64,000 nucleotides of DNA from Torymus aiolomorphi (Eukaryota; Arthropoda; Insecta; Hymenoptera; Torymidae): assembly GCA_036365515.1 (NCBI GenBank), contig CM070873.1:39377807-39441806 (forward strand), written 5' to 3'. The notes under the pieces are model-generated. The model had not been told where the DNA came from. It worked only from the letters and a program-made list of their open reading frames with translations, and made no database searches. Shown here in pieces: positions 52,411-64,000 of this stretch. Position 1 is the stretch's first letter, and each line of letters starts with the position of its first letter. Both the position numbers and the translations under genes were made by a program.

Positions 52411-53940
52411 AAACACTCAACTTGCCCGGATGGAAAGCCGAGCGCGGGAAGAGAGAGGAGAGGATACAGCGTTTCGAGAGGCTGCAGCGCTGAAAAATTG
52501 ACGAGTGTTCGGGGCTGAAGAGTTCCTTCTCCCTCTGAGGCTTTCGTTCGTTAACACTTTTTCACCGAGCTGTGATATATAGGAGCGGAGCTTATTCCTC
52601 TTTTGCGGAGGTCGGCGGGAGTCTGCGCTCTGGGGATATCGGCTGTTGGGATGAGATGGCTAGTGTGTAATGGTTCATCGAGAGCATTTTAATTAAACGG
52701 ATTTATATGGCTGTCGACTGATATAGGCGAGAGCTTGGTAGATAAGCGAAATCTTACTCTAAATATCTGTATATTTTAATAGATGGAAGCATGGTGAAAC
52801 TACTTTTTATATTTAAATACGTGATGCATATATTATATCATTTTTATATTATCGTTGAGAGCATGAAAATAGTAAGGCAATCGATGCCTGACTAAATTTA
52901 CCCTACATCTCCACCCTTGCACACATATATTTTTCGAATTGAATTAAATCCTCCGCGCGTACAAAGCGAATCGCTATATCTGAACCTGAAATCATCTCGA
53001 ATCCAGATAAAAGCGCTTCCAACGAGGACAATACACGCTCCCCTATGTGTACGCACGCACACATCCGTCGGGCCATCGATCGGCATTCTTAACGCGACGG
53101 ATGAATGACGGCGCGCGCGGAGGAGGCGCTGAGAGAGATACGCGCGTTTCGATGTGTAGCCGCACGCGCTTTACAATGCGCGCCGCGCGCGATATGAATG
53201 ATAATGACAGACAAAGGCGCGCGACACGAAGGGAGCGCGAGAGACGGAGAAACGGAGGCTGTATTGATTTTGCCCTCGTCGCAGCGAATGTGTAGCCTTT
53301 TCGATTTTGAGGAATACTCAATATAAGCGCTTTAATTGTAGAATACGGATACATAGCGCAATTCTCTTTGCGTGTACATCATGTATTTTCAAGAAGCGAC
53401 CTTCGAATTTTCAATTCCTTATGTCTATGTATACGCGTTTAATTCCCGGAGAGGGAGAGAGAGGGAGCCTTTTACGAAATGGGAAAGTCGCAAAAAGCGC
53501 GGCCAATTGGGTACGTGGCTCTGCGAGTGCGTCCTATATATCTACTTACGGGGCGCGTTATTTATCGCCGCGTTTTTCAGCGCGGAGTTTTTGCCGGAGA
53601 AAAGAGAGAAAGGGAGGAGTCGTTACTTTTTTCCGAATGAAGCGTTTTTCGATTTATAGATCGCGTTTAGAGGGCGAAATGCGGGATACGGGGACAGTTT
53701 ACCGCATCCGGAATTTTTCTACTCGGGATAGTTCTATGGTTGGAGGCCTATACGCAGGGGAAATGACGTTTCCATATTATACCATATATCTTTAATGATT
53801 GTTTTAGTTATCACCTGGTATCGATTAAAATAAACAAGGAACAATGAGAATATAGAGGTGTCTAGCCTACCTTTACAATTTATGAATAAAAAGGTAGAAA
53901 TGTCTTCTTATCCGACTGGCGACTCGAATATTTGCTGAAT

Positions 53941-54165
53941 CCTCTCTTAAAAAAACGATGGCCGGATGTTGTGAAGCCTCTATAGCTCTGTACGTGATTG
54001 GTGGACTGGGGACTTGGTGGATGAACGTGATTGGTGGATTGGAAATAGCGTGTGTAAAAACCGCGAATTCAAAAACTACTTATTTTAATCTTATTCTTAT
54101 TCTTATAAATATCTTCCTCTCTTAAAAAACTGATGACCGGATGTTGTGAAGCCTTTATAGATTCG
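53941..54165. repeat. Pair of direct repeats about 175 bp apart
   Basis: CCTCTCTTAAAAAAACGATG followed by GGCCGGATGTTGTGAAGCCT at 53941-53983 recurs at 54117-54159 with a few changes. Both are followed by TATAG. The spacer has GATTGGTGGA words repeated. Probably a local duplication or remnant of a larger element. Confidence 0.65.
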
Positions 54166-54219
54166 TTTTGATTGGTCTGTAAGGAATAGGCGCGAATATT
54201 TGCTACTTCCGCTATATTT

Positions 54220-54242
54220 GAATTTTTATACCACTCTAACCT
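54220..54242. repeat. 23-bp sequence shared with 1905-1927
   Basis: GAATTTTTATACCACTCTAA followed by CCT is identical at both sites, 52 kb apart. It marks a dispersed repeat whose full extent I could not define. Confidence 0.6.
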
Positions 54243-55240
54243 CAAAATCATAACTTTAATATGATTATTCGGCTCTCGTAGTATAAAATACGGTCCGAAA
54301 CTTGTGTGTAAAAAGATTTTTAGCTCATACGTCACATGAGCTAAATAATCACCTTCCGCACCCGTTGCGAAATGTACTATTTTAATCAAATTATTTATTT
54401 TTAATTATTTAAAACTAAATACTTAAATCAAAATAAACAAAAAAAATTGATCTTTCTATGCTTTGAAAAATTATTTGGTTATGACATCATTGAAACTAAT
54501 TAAAATGAAATCATACTGAAAAATAATATTCATAACCTCAAAAAGAAAATAGTACGCGCGAAGCGCGTTTGGATTTTGCTAGTAAAAGTAAAAAGGAAAG
54601 GGTGGATAAGCCGCGCACGCATGATAAACGGTTGCACATATCCGTCGGGGTTCACCGGGCACGGTCAACGAGGTCACGCACCACGTTCCTCTTTCATCAT
54701 CCTTCTCCTGCGGCCTTTTATTACAACGATATCATTGAAGCCCTTGACTCTCCTCTCTCCTCCCTTCCCCGATGCATCATCTAAAAATACCGCCGGTAAT
54801 TAGTAAGCCACCGCCGCCGCCTCTCTCACATCTTAACGTTATTCGTTATACTTACAGCCCCCCCGCGCGCGAGCAGCTTTCACGGTTCCGGGTCAAGCAC
54901 CACGCGCGCGACATTCACACACACACACATATTTCTACGCTTTAAGCGTGCATCAATTTTTTTATCCGCAAAAAATATATAAAAAGCGACGGAAAAGAAA
55001 GGATAATCCTCTTTCTCTCTCTTCCTTTTTTCTCTCTCTTTCTCTTGTTTGCTGGCGCGCACGTGCTCATTTCGCGAGATCGTGTTCGAGTGTTTACGCG
55101 AAAGGGGTGCAGAAAAGAGCGTGTGCATAGGGGGCGGCAGCGGCAGTGGCAGCGGCGGCGCTCGCGCGAAAGAGCGAGAGGTCGAGGGCGCCGTCGCTCT
55201 AAATTAGAGGAGAGCGAGCACCGCCCCCCGCGCTCAGAGT

Positions 55241-55262
55241 CAACTCAGTCAGTCAGTCGGCC
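55241..55262 (+). promoter_or_regulatory. Initiator-like TCAGT cluster upstream of gene B
   Basis: Three overlapping TCAGT motifs in CAACTCAGTCAGTCAGTCGG within a CG-rich block. TCAGT is the arthropod initiator consensus, so transcription of gene B may begin here, 3.4 kb before its start codon. The motif is seen; the role is inferred. Confidence 0.4.
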
Positions 55263-58200
55263 GGCGCGCGTGAACGCGAAAACAATGAGCGCCGCCGAGC
55301 GAGACGCCGGAGGAGCAGCCGCTCGAGCGCAAGTGTGAGGGAGAAAGGAGTAACGAATCTCTCGCTCCCGATCGAGCCCGCGAAACAGAGGGGGTGGAGA
55401 GTGTGGAACGCGTGTGCGTCGACATCAGTGGGCAGTTCTTTTCTTTCTGGAGCCGGGGATGATTGGAGGATAGTGCGTGCTTGGATTGCTGCTGCCGGTG
55501 GTTCGCTGCCTGGCCGAGTACTGCCGGCTTATGGTAATTATTCGCGAGGCCTTTTACTCATCAATCGTTTGCCTCCCTCATAATGCCTGATCAATTTGTC
55601 TTGAGTACAGTGAAAGTTTTCAATATTTTTGCTGCATTAGTTTAACTCTTTTTAGTGCCTCCCTGACTGGGGACGCGGAAATGATAAAGTTCATCAGTGT
55701 ATTGTCGAATTCAGTGGATTCTCGAACATAGTTTTCATAACACTCTTTAATCATGGTTTTATTCTCCGGAAAATATTTTAGTAAAAATTACAAAAAGTTT
55801 TGCAAAACTGACCACACTGTTTTGCAAAGTTAACACCGCAGTCTGTGAAAATCCAAAATATTATCATACATTATAGGAAATGTTGCTAAGTATTCTTTAA
55901 TTCTCTATTGGAAAATTTCTTGTTATAACTTTCCGAGACAGTATGGTAATTTTCGGAAAAGATTTTGCCATTCTCGCTAAGCTGTTTTCTCAGTGAATTG
56001 TTTACCGAAATATATAATAATTTCTAACAACGATTTTACTGTACGTTTTCAAAATTTGTATTGATTCTTCGATTTTATTATACGATTCATTAACAACCTA
56101 GAGAACGATGATTAATGAATGCACAGTGAAAAGCAGTGGGATTAATGAATGTTTTTGCTGTATTATTAATAGCAGTCTACTTCGAAATTTGACGTTTAGC
56201 TTAAATTTAACTGTGCACAAAAGGCCCCTAAATTTAGTTACAAATTCATGTGCACTACTTTGATAACGAAGTGCTGGCTATTTTTAGAGCCAAAGAAAAC
56301 ACAAAGTGACCTTAAACAATTGTTAATTGGCTCCCCAGCGGCGTTGCATTACTAAGGGGAACACCATTGCGGCATGACTTTATATATCATCGTCACGCAG
56401 GTACAGATGCATCCCGTGTAATTGTAATTTTAGCGATAGGCGCGCGCGCGCGCCGCTGCCTCTTATAGATCATTTCTTTGTTGCATTAAGACGTATATCG
56501 AGGTGCGCGCGTATATACGTGCTGAGCGGAATGTGCAGTGCCGGATATTTGGAATACACGTCGTATTTTTAGGCAAACTGAATGGCGAACTGTTTCGCCA
56601 ATGAAGTCTTTGATGCATTAAAGTACAGCGGAAATGATTCTCAATTCGAATCGGTACTCCGATCCTACGACTTATTAATCAAGAACATGAAAAATTTCTC
56701 GAAGCCCGCCTTTATTCTCGCTCGCCGTTCATTTCATCGCGATAAAGCCTAATTTGCCGTGCCGCGAGAGCTAACTCTCCCGCCGAAAGACAGAGCGAGA
56801 GAGCTAGGATGAAATAAGCCACGTCCATGTTTTCCGAGAGGAGAATTAAGAAAAATTGAAATACGACAATGATGCTCGAGGTATTTTTGTACGTTTAAAA
56901 AAAGAAATTTTCTCTCTCTATCTCTCTCCGAAAAAGATGTCGTAGCCGAGGAAGAGTGCGGCTTGCCGCCTATATGTACTGTTCCGTATCTAACTTTAAT
57001 CGAAATATATTATTAGATATTTCAATATCTAATTGACGTAAATATACGCTCTTGTTGATGTGATTACTACGCTATTTTGATTCGTGTCAAACATTTTCTC
57101 GCGCACGAGCTCGAGATTTATTGATACGATCCTTTCTTGCCGCGGCGAACGTCAAACAACAATGTGTTTGTATGCATCTACGCCGGGTAGGTCTGGTAAG
57201 GTTCCGCGTGCAGTCTTCGCAGAAACATCTAAACGACGGGAACGACTTTTTTTACTTTCTTTCTTTTTTTTTCTTTTGTTCTATTTTGCATGAAATAATA
57301 TTGTGTGGGTGAATTATGAATTGATGGTTGGCAAGGTATGCCAGGAGTTGGCAATTTTTTTCGAAATGGAAAAATGGAAAGAGTACAAATTATATCGACT
57401 TACTGTCCTTTGCAACGTAATTTTTGTTAAACTTATTAGCCAAAGAGATAAGGCACGACAACCATGTTTTCACGAAAATCCAGCACATTCACGAGAACAG
57501 AACCTAGAATTTCAGCAAGTCGATATCTTAAGGAAACTGAAAATATTGACGAATCTTGTCGATACTTGTTCTTCCTCTTTCACTCCCCGCGCCTCGTTCG
57601 CGTAAATTTAACCGCCTCGTTTGCAAGCGTCGCGCGACTCCCGCCGAAGAAGCGGGAAAAGCTTGTTAAATAAAATTAACCGCCTAAATAATTCAGTTAT
57701 ATTGCTGCACTGGAAGCTTCTTGTGCCGCTCCTGCTGCATCGCTTTATTCTATCCGCGCCTGTTTTGCGGCTCGCGCATCTGTTCTTTACATCTTTCTGC
57801 TGTACACTGCGGCGATTGCGTAATCTCTGCTTCGCTAACATACGACCTGCAGACTATTAAAAGGGCTTAATAAATATTTTTTGGTAAAGTGTTCGGATAA
57901 AGCAAAATTTAGTCATTTTGTGTAATATTTTTTCAGTGTATATTTATATGTTTATCTTAAAATTTATTGGTAAAAGCACACCGGTATGTGTGCAGTGTCG
58001 CTTGTTAGTTGTTATGCCGTTTGTATACATTTTTATTTCAATACCTTTTTTGCCAAATTGTCATTTTACGAAGATTGATATGCTATAAATTGAGATATTG
58101 AGATAATATAAATTGATTGACTGGACTACGTACTTGAATAATTTAATGGCAAAACTATATAGTATAATAAGCTTGTCTCTATTTAAATATACTAAAAATC

Positions 58201-58708
58201 TATAATTGATACTTTCTTAATTATTGATTGGCGTACAGAAACTTTTGCTAGCTACCGAATAACTTTTCAATATGGTTTCAGCTCGCACGTTTCTAATTTT
58301 ATAGTTTAATGGGCCAAAATTTATAGGAATATTTCTTCAAGGGTGTCAAAACAGTGGACGTTTATAATAACTCTAGATATATCTATACTGACCTGAATAG
58401 GGCAATGCATTCAGAATTTTCTTAAGATATTGAAATGCCTATGTAACGACATTGTTAATCGGCATATATTTATGCAAAACTATTCATTCAATCTTGATAC
58501 TGGATACCTCATCCTAATTATACATGTAGACACGTTTAATATTTTTCATCAATTTATTCATCTTCGCACAGGAATGAATTCTGCCGTAACTCATTTTGTA
58601 AAATGAAAAAATTCGAGCAATATAATTTGTAAACTTATCGGCCAAGCGAGTGCTGCCTTTGCCCAACGACATCCCTTGCTTATCCCGCAGTCCAGCCAGC
58701 CCTCGACA

Positions 58709-60450
58709 ATGGAGCTGACGTACCCTTCGCACCGGTTCTCCACCTCGTCCGAGGAACAATCGATCTTCTACATCGACGACCCGGTGCCGGTGCAGGACTG
58801 CCTTCTTTCCCCTGAACGGCCGAGCCAAGGTAGCCTCATACCCCGGGATGAACACTCGAGCTTCGACGTCGCGGCTCTGGCGGACCTTCATTCATTGCCG
58901 CGGCCGCGTAGCTACCATCAGCGTCGGCGCAATAGCTCCGTTTCATCCCAGTGTAGTGGCAGTACAGCCGGGGTGAGTCGACCCAGAAGGCACAGAAGAC
59001 CCTCCGAGTATATCGAAGGGAGCGGCAGAAGAGCGTCCACGTGCCATGGCGGACCCGGAAGGCCCAGGTCAGGCAGCTGCGCGAGAGTGACGCCGTTAGG
59101 TAGGCTACCCGCGTCAGTGAAGCATGTTGGATATCGTATGTATAGCTATACGTTGGGAGCTCGTTTATAATTAAAATTATACTTTTTTCCTTATACCGAT
59201 ACAATATTTGAAAAGCCTTTTTCCAACTCAAATGATCAAATCATCATTATTTTAAATATTATTTCTCCACTGTAATGCAATAAAATAATCATCATACAGC
59301 TTTCTCAAATATTAGCAAGAATATATCCCATTTGACATTTGTAATGTTGATAACAAGGCAAGAATAGAAAAATAAAAACTAACGAACCAATCTCAGCGAG
59401 ATTTCTCATTGTAAATACACGCATATCCACTAACCTATCACCACCATCATCATCAGCAGCCAGCAGCCAAAAAGACTCAACTCTCTACCCCAACAGGCGA
59501 CGGCCGCCGTGCGAGCTTGTGCAAACCATCGACGGGCGCTCGGCCCCCCGGGCAGCGTTCGCGGCGCGCGAGCACCGCCGGCCGTCGTGACTCGGTGCGG
59601 CCGTCGCGCTCGGAGGCTGACCGCAGCCCCTCCGTCTGCTTCACGCCCATCAGCATCGCCGAGGCGTCGCTGATCAAGGAGCCCCACGAGATCGAGCGCC
59701 AACGGCGTCATCGGCGCATCGCCCTGGTGCTGCTAGTAACCTTTGGCTTCATTCTGGCGGCCTCGGTGCTGGCGGTGGTGGTCACGCTGACGCACAGCAG
59801 CTTCTACAAGCCGCCCACGGGCTCGCGCGAGCTCGCCGAGCACCGGGCCCAAGTAATTACGGCTGGACGCGGCGGTACTGGTGAGGACGAGTGCTGCTTC
59901 GAGGGCGCCTTGGCTCTTTGAAGAATTAGGGGGCGTCCCCCCGGTTTCAGGCTTCGCATATGTGCAAATCCCTTGGTTACTTTGCCGGCTTCTTATTGAG
60001 GGCACGTCCCCTAATTTCGAGCTCTTACTTGATTAAGTACCCCGCTTCACGCTAATGTCATTTTCCTCGCAATCTGTAACAGTTTCGTGGAACGCACGCA
60101 GCCAGATGTAATCAGGCCAGCGCCACTGTTTCTCTGCGTCGAATCAAACTTCTTCTCCATTTCGTTCCTTTGATTTCCTCCCATCGATTCTCTGCCCTGT
60201 CATTCTTTCTAGAATTATGAGAGGGAAAAATTATAAATATCATTTTTTAACGACTCGAGGGAAAGTAATTTTAAATAGCCGTTGTCTGTATTCACAATAC
60301 ACATATAGTTCTTGTGTGACACTATGAAATGTTGCACTTGTGATTAACGAGAGTCTTTATTTTCTTTCAGTCCGGAAGGAAAATGAGGAGCTACTGAACT
60401 CGCTGAACCGGCAGTCGACGCCCGAAAACGCGACGTCGCTGCAGCCCTGA
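58709..60450 (+). CDS. Gene B: single-pass membrane protein, family unknown
   Basis: Three exons (58709-59099, 59497-59880, 60371-60450) join in frame to 284 codons; both introns are phase 1. The start MELTYPSHRFSTS lies 19 nt inside an exon that begins after a good acceptor (ending 58690), so a 5' untranslated exon lies upstream. The amino part is rich in Ser, Arg and Pro with many basophilic-kinase-like sites (RRNSS, RRAS, RRDS) and a Cys-containing PSVCFTPISIAEASLIKEP just before the membrane. One hydrophobic helix spans about 205-229 (IALVLLVTFGFILAASVLAV), after RQRRHRR, so the amino end is probably cytoplasmic. The 55-residue tail ends KENEELLNSLNRQ then STPENATSLQP; NAT is a possible glycosylation site if external. 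There is no signal peptide or enzyme motif. Layout resembles gene A. Confidence 0.75.
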
Positions 60451-63400
60451 GAGCGAGGCCAAACAGCTATTATGCGGACACGATGACGCGTGTCCCGCAT
60501 GCGCGTGCATGAGTGTGTTCACGATGGAAACGTATATATATATACACACACACACAGTATGAAGAAAAGACGAAAGATAATCTATCCGCGATCTGTTGCA
60601 CGCGAGAGAGGAAGCGAGAGACTTTCTCGTAAAGGTGGAAGGAAGAGAGGAGCGATATTTATTTTTGTGTTTCGGGTCATACACACAGAGTAGGCGAGGT
60701 ATACGGGCCAGATGAAATTCGTTTTTTCCGTTTCGTTAGTATGTTAACTGTTGTCCGTGTAGATAAAAACAAACATGAAAAAAATTAATAATGCGAGAAA
60801 TACGCGCGTATACGCTTATTAGCGTTTAAACAAGCTGTTACAGAGGTTCTTGATACTTGATAGAGTATAACGAGTTCGAGTTTAAGATTTCTCATTGCTA
60901 ATTTACATATATTCTCCGTCACATTTCTTGATTTCCATCGTTATGCGATGTTCATTGTCAATTGAGACTTCTAAAAAGACTTTCGCACCTTTTCAAAGAG
61001 TCCCTTCGGTTTTGAGGCTTTTATTTGCATTTTAGAGAGCAAAACAACTCGTTAATTATTTATTCTCTCTGTCAATTAAACTGAACAATCAAGATAAAAA
61101 AGAAAACAATTATCGCCCACAACTTGATAGAAACAAATAATTTTAAAAGAATCTATAAGAAATTTTATTTATTCTTTTATATGTAAACTTAATGCATTAT
61201 TATTAAAGACGCTAAGATGTTTAGTAAAATAAATAAAATTAGAAAGTTAAGTTGTAATAAACTTATCATAGAATATATGCGATTATCTTAAATGTATACT
61301 GTGAAATTGCGTTGAGGTAATTTGATCTATTATAAAGAAATAAATATACATGAATTAAAAAAAAACAACAACGTGACATTACCGAGTCTCTTCAAAGTAC
61401 AAATTAGTAGACAATATTACCACTGACTCTTGTTGACATTGTAAAAAATGATCTATAAGAAACTTGATCGTGCCAAAATGATGCTCTATCCTATTATAAG
61501 CAGATACACTCACTCTTTATTGAAACAAATTTGATTTGAACATTTAATGTTATTTCGTATCGTTTTTTATTATCCGTAGTATTATTGTGCTTCTTACTTA
61601 ATAAGAGACTATTTTTATTTTCAAAAAAAAAAATGTTGATTGATATATTGTAAATATTGTAATTATTTATTGCTTTATTGAATACTCTTATTAATATAAT
61701 ATATTTGTAAATCACAAAACTTATTACATTTATTTTTTATTTCATAACACAAAACGAAAGACCGCAGTTGTTGCTACAAAAATCATTATACATGACATTG
61801 ACAATTTTATTAAAAAGAAAGTATACATTCCAGAACGAATATCACACGAAACCATTAAGTTTTCCGAAAGGAATGGATCAATTTTTAAGTATACGTATAG
61901 CGTAGAAGATCACGCTGATAGATTGAAAAAATCACTTAATAACAATTATGAAAGTTATGGCCCAGTACGAAAAAAATTTGACAAAAATAGAATGATTATT
62001 TATGATTATATTGGCTTCCTTCGATGTGGAACGCCAGGAAATGAAAAAGTTTTTGAATTCTCGGAAGAGGAGTTCGAAAGCGGGACGGAGATGAAGAAGT
62101 TTCACTGACTGCTGAATTCTAAGTAAGTGAAGTAAGTACTTTTCTAAGTTTGCAATTTCTTGAAATACCTTTCAATAGAATTATCAAAACTGGAATAAGT
62201 AGTAGAAGAATTTCATGAAATATTAAAAAATCCCCTTAATTTTAAACCTTTACTATAGCAATTAATAAATGTATGGTTAATTGCAAAAGACTTGCATTTG
62301 AAAGATGCGGGCTTGCCTTTGTGTCGGCCGTTGAAGGTGTTTATAATTAAAAACGAGAAAATGCAAAAGTACTCAACTGAAGTGTCACGTTTAAAAAAAC
62401 CAGAGTCATAGATGTAGTTCCTTTCCACGATCATTCCTGCTGTTTTCTCGACGCAAAGTTGCTGTCATTTACCAAGCAAGGCACTTTTTCCTCCTTGGTG
62501 AAAAGAAAGAATGAGCGGAAAATTCACGAATGTTTGTTTGCCATGAGATTAATTATGGATTTCGCTAAAGCTTATAAAAGATAAGATTATACGGCTGTAC
62601 CTATTTATACGCGTCATTGCTTCCGTATAATAACGACGCGCGGCATCAATTCGCGTGGAAGCGGCAGTAAAGATAAATACACCCTTCCACAAAAATCCGC
62701 AACTCCAGTTACAGCTTTACATTGCAATCCTCGGTTCGGAATCAATACGCGCGTTCGGTGCACAAGTCGCGTAAGAAGTGCGGCATCTATTTCAAGCCGT
62801 TTCAATCCCGATGATTCCCGCTTTGATAAAGCGTTTGATGCGCGCTGGTTCGCTATTTCGGGACGCGAAAAAGGCATCGATCGCGTGCAGCGTCTTCGTC
62901 GCTTTTGACTACCACCTACGAAGTGTTTTTCGCGCGCGCTGTAAGTCATTATTTGCGGGAAGGCATGTTGGCGAGATAAGAATGTTTATGCGCGAGATCA
63001 GCGCAAGGCTTATTACGCGCAGTCACGTTATAATAAGAGTGGCTGGCTGCTGAGCTTTCACGTGTGTAGCGAAAAAATTGAGATTCGGCTGTTATCGCTG
63101 GGGCATGCAAATCTTTTTACATTTTAAAATATAATCAATTTTGGGATTCCGATAATTTTTTTCGACCTATATCACTTGACGACTCTAAATAATATACTAA
63201 AGCATTTTTCTTTCTTTACGACGACACGAGTTATACTAGATTTTTCGATGCCATAAAAATTATAGTACTAGTAATTTTTTAAATGCAAACAGAGATAACT
63301 ATTTACATTTCACATCTTGGCATAATAAAAGTCCCAAGTAATGTAAAAAATTACGCATTGATAATCTTTGTTTGGAATTTAATTAGGGATTGTTGAGAAG

Positions 63401-64000
63401 CGAAACTTAAAGTGATGTTACTGTTATATGTATATTGCTAATATCAACTTAGAGTACTGTAGTTTAATGACCATAACGTTCCATGATAACAATATTATAA
63501 GGAAAATTAGAAGGAGACGGCTTTGTATATAGGTACGTATAGCAATACTAGAAACATGATATAGCCATAATTGACAATTATCTTGATAAATGTGAATATT
63601 TATTAACTTTTTTACCTACATATATGTGTGTGTATATATGTTTCGAAGTTTAATTCTTTATTGCTATCACATCTGAATTTTTCATTCCACTTTTCTTCTT
63701 CTAGTGCACTCAATTTTATTGCATGTATGCATAATATAGTTGATATCCATTCTCTCGCCACAAGCTCAAAAATCTCGATAATAAATCGATGCAGACATTT
63801 TTATTTGAACTGAGAAACTCCGTGTCCCTATATTTAGCCGGCGTCAACGCTATCAATACCTGCCTAATGATTTCAAAATGACCGAGATCGAAACAATTTA
63901 ACGAACGCAATTTACTATAATTAACGCAAATGTATACGTATGAACAACGAGCACATATAAATCCATTTGATGTCCGAATGTATACGTGCGGGAGAAGCAG
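60451..64000. other. Right-hand flank without a confident gene
   Basis: Probably begins with the gene B 3' untranslated region (AATAAA-like words near 61256 and 61338). The rest is AT-rich. One coding-like block at 61760-62108 is listed separately. A CG-richer patch at 62620-63060 has overlapping frames without recognisable similarity. Confidence 0.5.
61760..62108 (+). pseudogene. Orphan coding-like fragment, origin unknown
   Basis: One frame stays open for about 115 codons to a TGA at 62106-62108. It has a protein-like composition (FIKKKVYIPERISHETIKF, DYIGFLRCGTPGNEKVFEF, then EEEFESGTEMKKFH). The ATG-less left end and isolation suggest a gene or transposon fragment, or one exon of a gene continuing outside what I can join. 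I recognise no family. Confidence 0.3.

Larger units (their letters stand above)
50892..58708. other. Interval between genes A and B, probably including gene B 5' exon
   Basis: No supported protein-coding exon. The CG-rich block 55100-55540 carries TCAGTCAGTCAGTC at about 55245-55258, resembling the arthropod initiator TCAGT, and a possible donor at 55534 (ATG then GTAATT). It is the likely first exon and promoter of gene B. The short frame MSAAERDAGG at 55285 stops after 17 codons and would be an upstream frame. Other content: GA repeats near 49920 and 52378-52408, and a CG-rich stretch 53050-53250. The rest is AT-rich and unremarkable. Confidence 0.5.

Noticed and set aside
55045..55583. 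Plus-strand frames ending MSAAERDAGG-like and beginning MREKGVTNLS
   Set aside because: They are short, in a CG-rich leader, and do not join in phase to gene B; treated as 5' untranslated sequence with upstream frames.

Overview
The window reads as nuclear DNA of an insect, most likely a hymenopteran; a chalcid-type parasitoid wasp is my guess from its feel, not something the sequence proves. The genes are split by GT-AG introns, exons are GC- and CpG-rich against an AT-rich background, and several intergenic stretches are rich in CG dinucleotides. Microsatellites, homopolymer runs and small non-coding inverted-repeat elements are frequent. I saw no bacterial-type operon, CRISPR array, rRNA or tRNA.

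Layout from left to right: 1-7.8 kb has no confident gene, but holds repeats, two hairpin elements and one orphan exon-like block. 7.9-12.0 kb (+) is an SLC26-type sulfate/anion transporter. 13.3-15.0 kb (-) is a protein resembling the N-terminal part of fibrous sheath-interacting protein 2. 15.8-18.1 kb (+) is a SMYD4-like TPR/MYND/SET protein. 19.0-23.4 kb (-) is the alkali (essential) myosin light chain, Mlc1 type. 24.9-28.2 kb (-) is the replicative helicase subunit MCM6. 29.3-36.8 kb (-) is an SLC14-type urea transporter. 41.6-50.9 kb (+) and 58.7-60.5 kb (+) are two unrecognised single-pass membrane proteins of similar build, lying head to tail. 60.5-64 kb has no confident gene, only a short orphan coding-like block.

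I joined exons by hand using splice signals and reading phase. The SLC26 (641 codons), SMYD4 (639), Mlc1 (153), MCM6 (821), gene A (375) and gene B (284) models close without stops. The FSIP2-like model lacks its first exon, and the urea transporter's first exon is inferred. These genes do not form one pathway: the interval mixes DNA replication, muscle contraction, membrane transport and probable sperm/ciliary functions, as is usual for an animal chromosome. Neighbouring genes are often tail to tail (SLC26/FSIP2-like and SMYD4/Mlc1), with plausible poly(A) signals between them.

The most unusual items are: an intact urea transporter in an insect; the tandem pair of unknown membrane proteins, whose introns have compatible phases; a nested set of long inverted-repeat elements inside a urea-transporter intron; a 448-bp element with TTAA flanks; a dispersed hairpin family; and a perfect E2F-like palindrome upstream of MCM6. 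I found no clear evidence of a wholly new multi-gene system.
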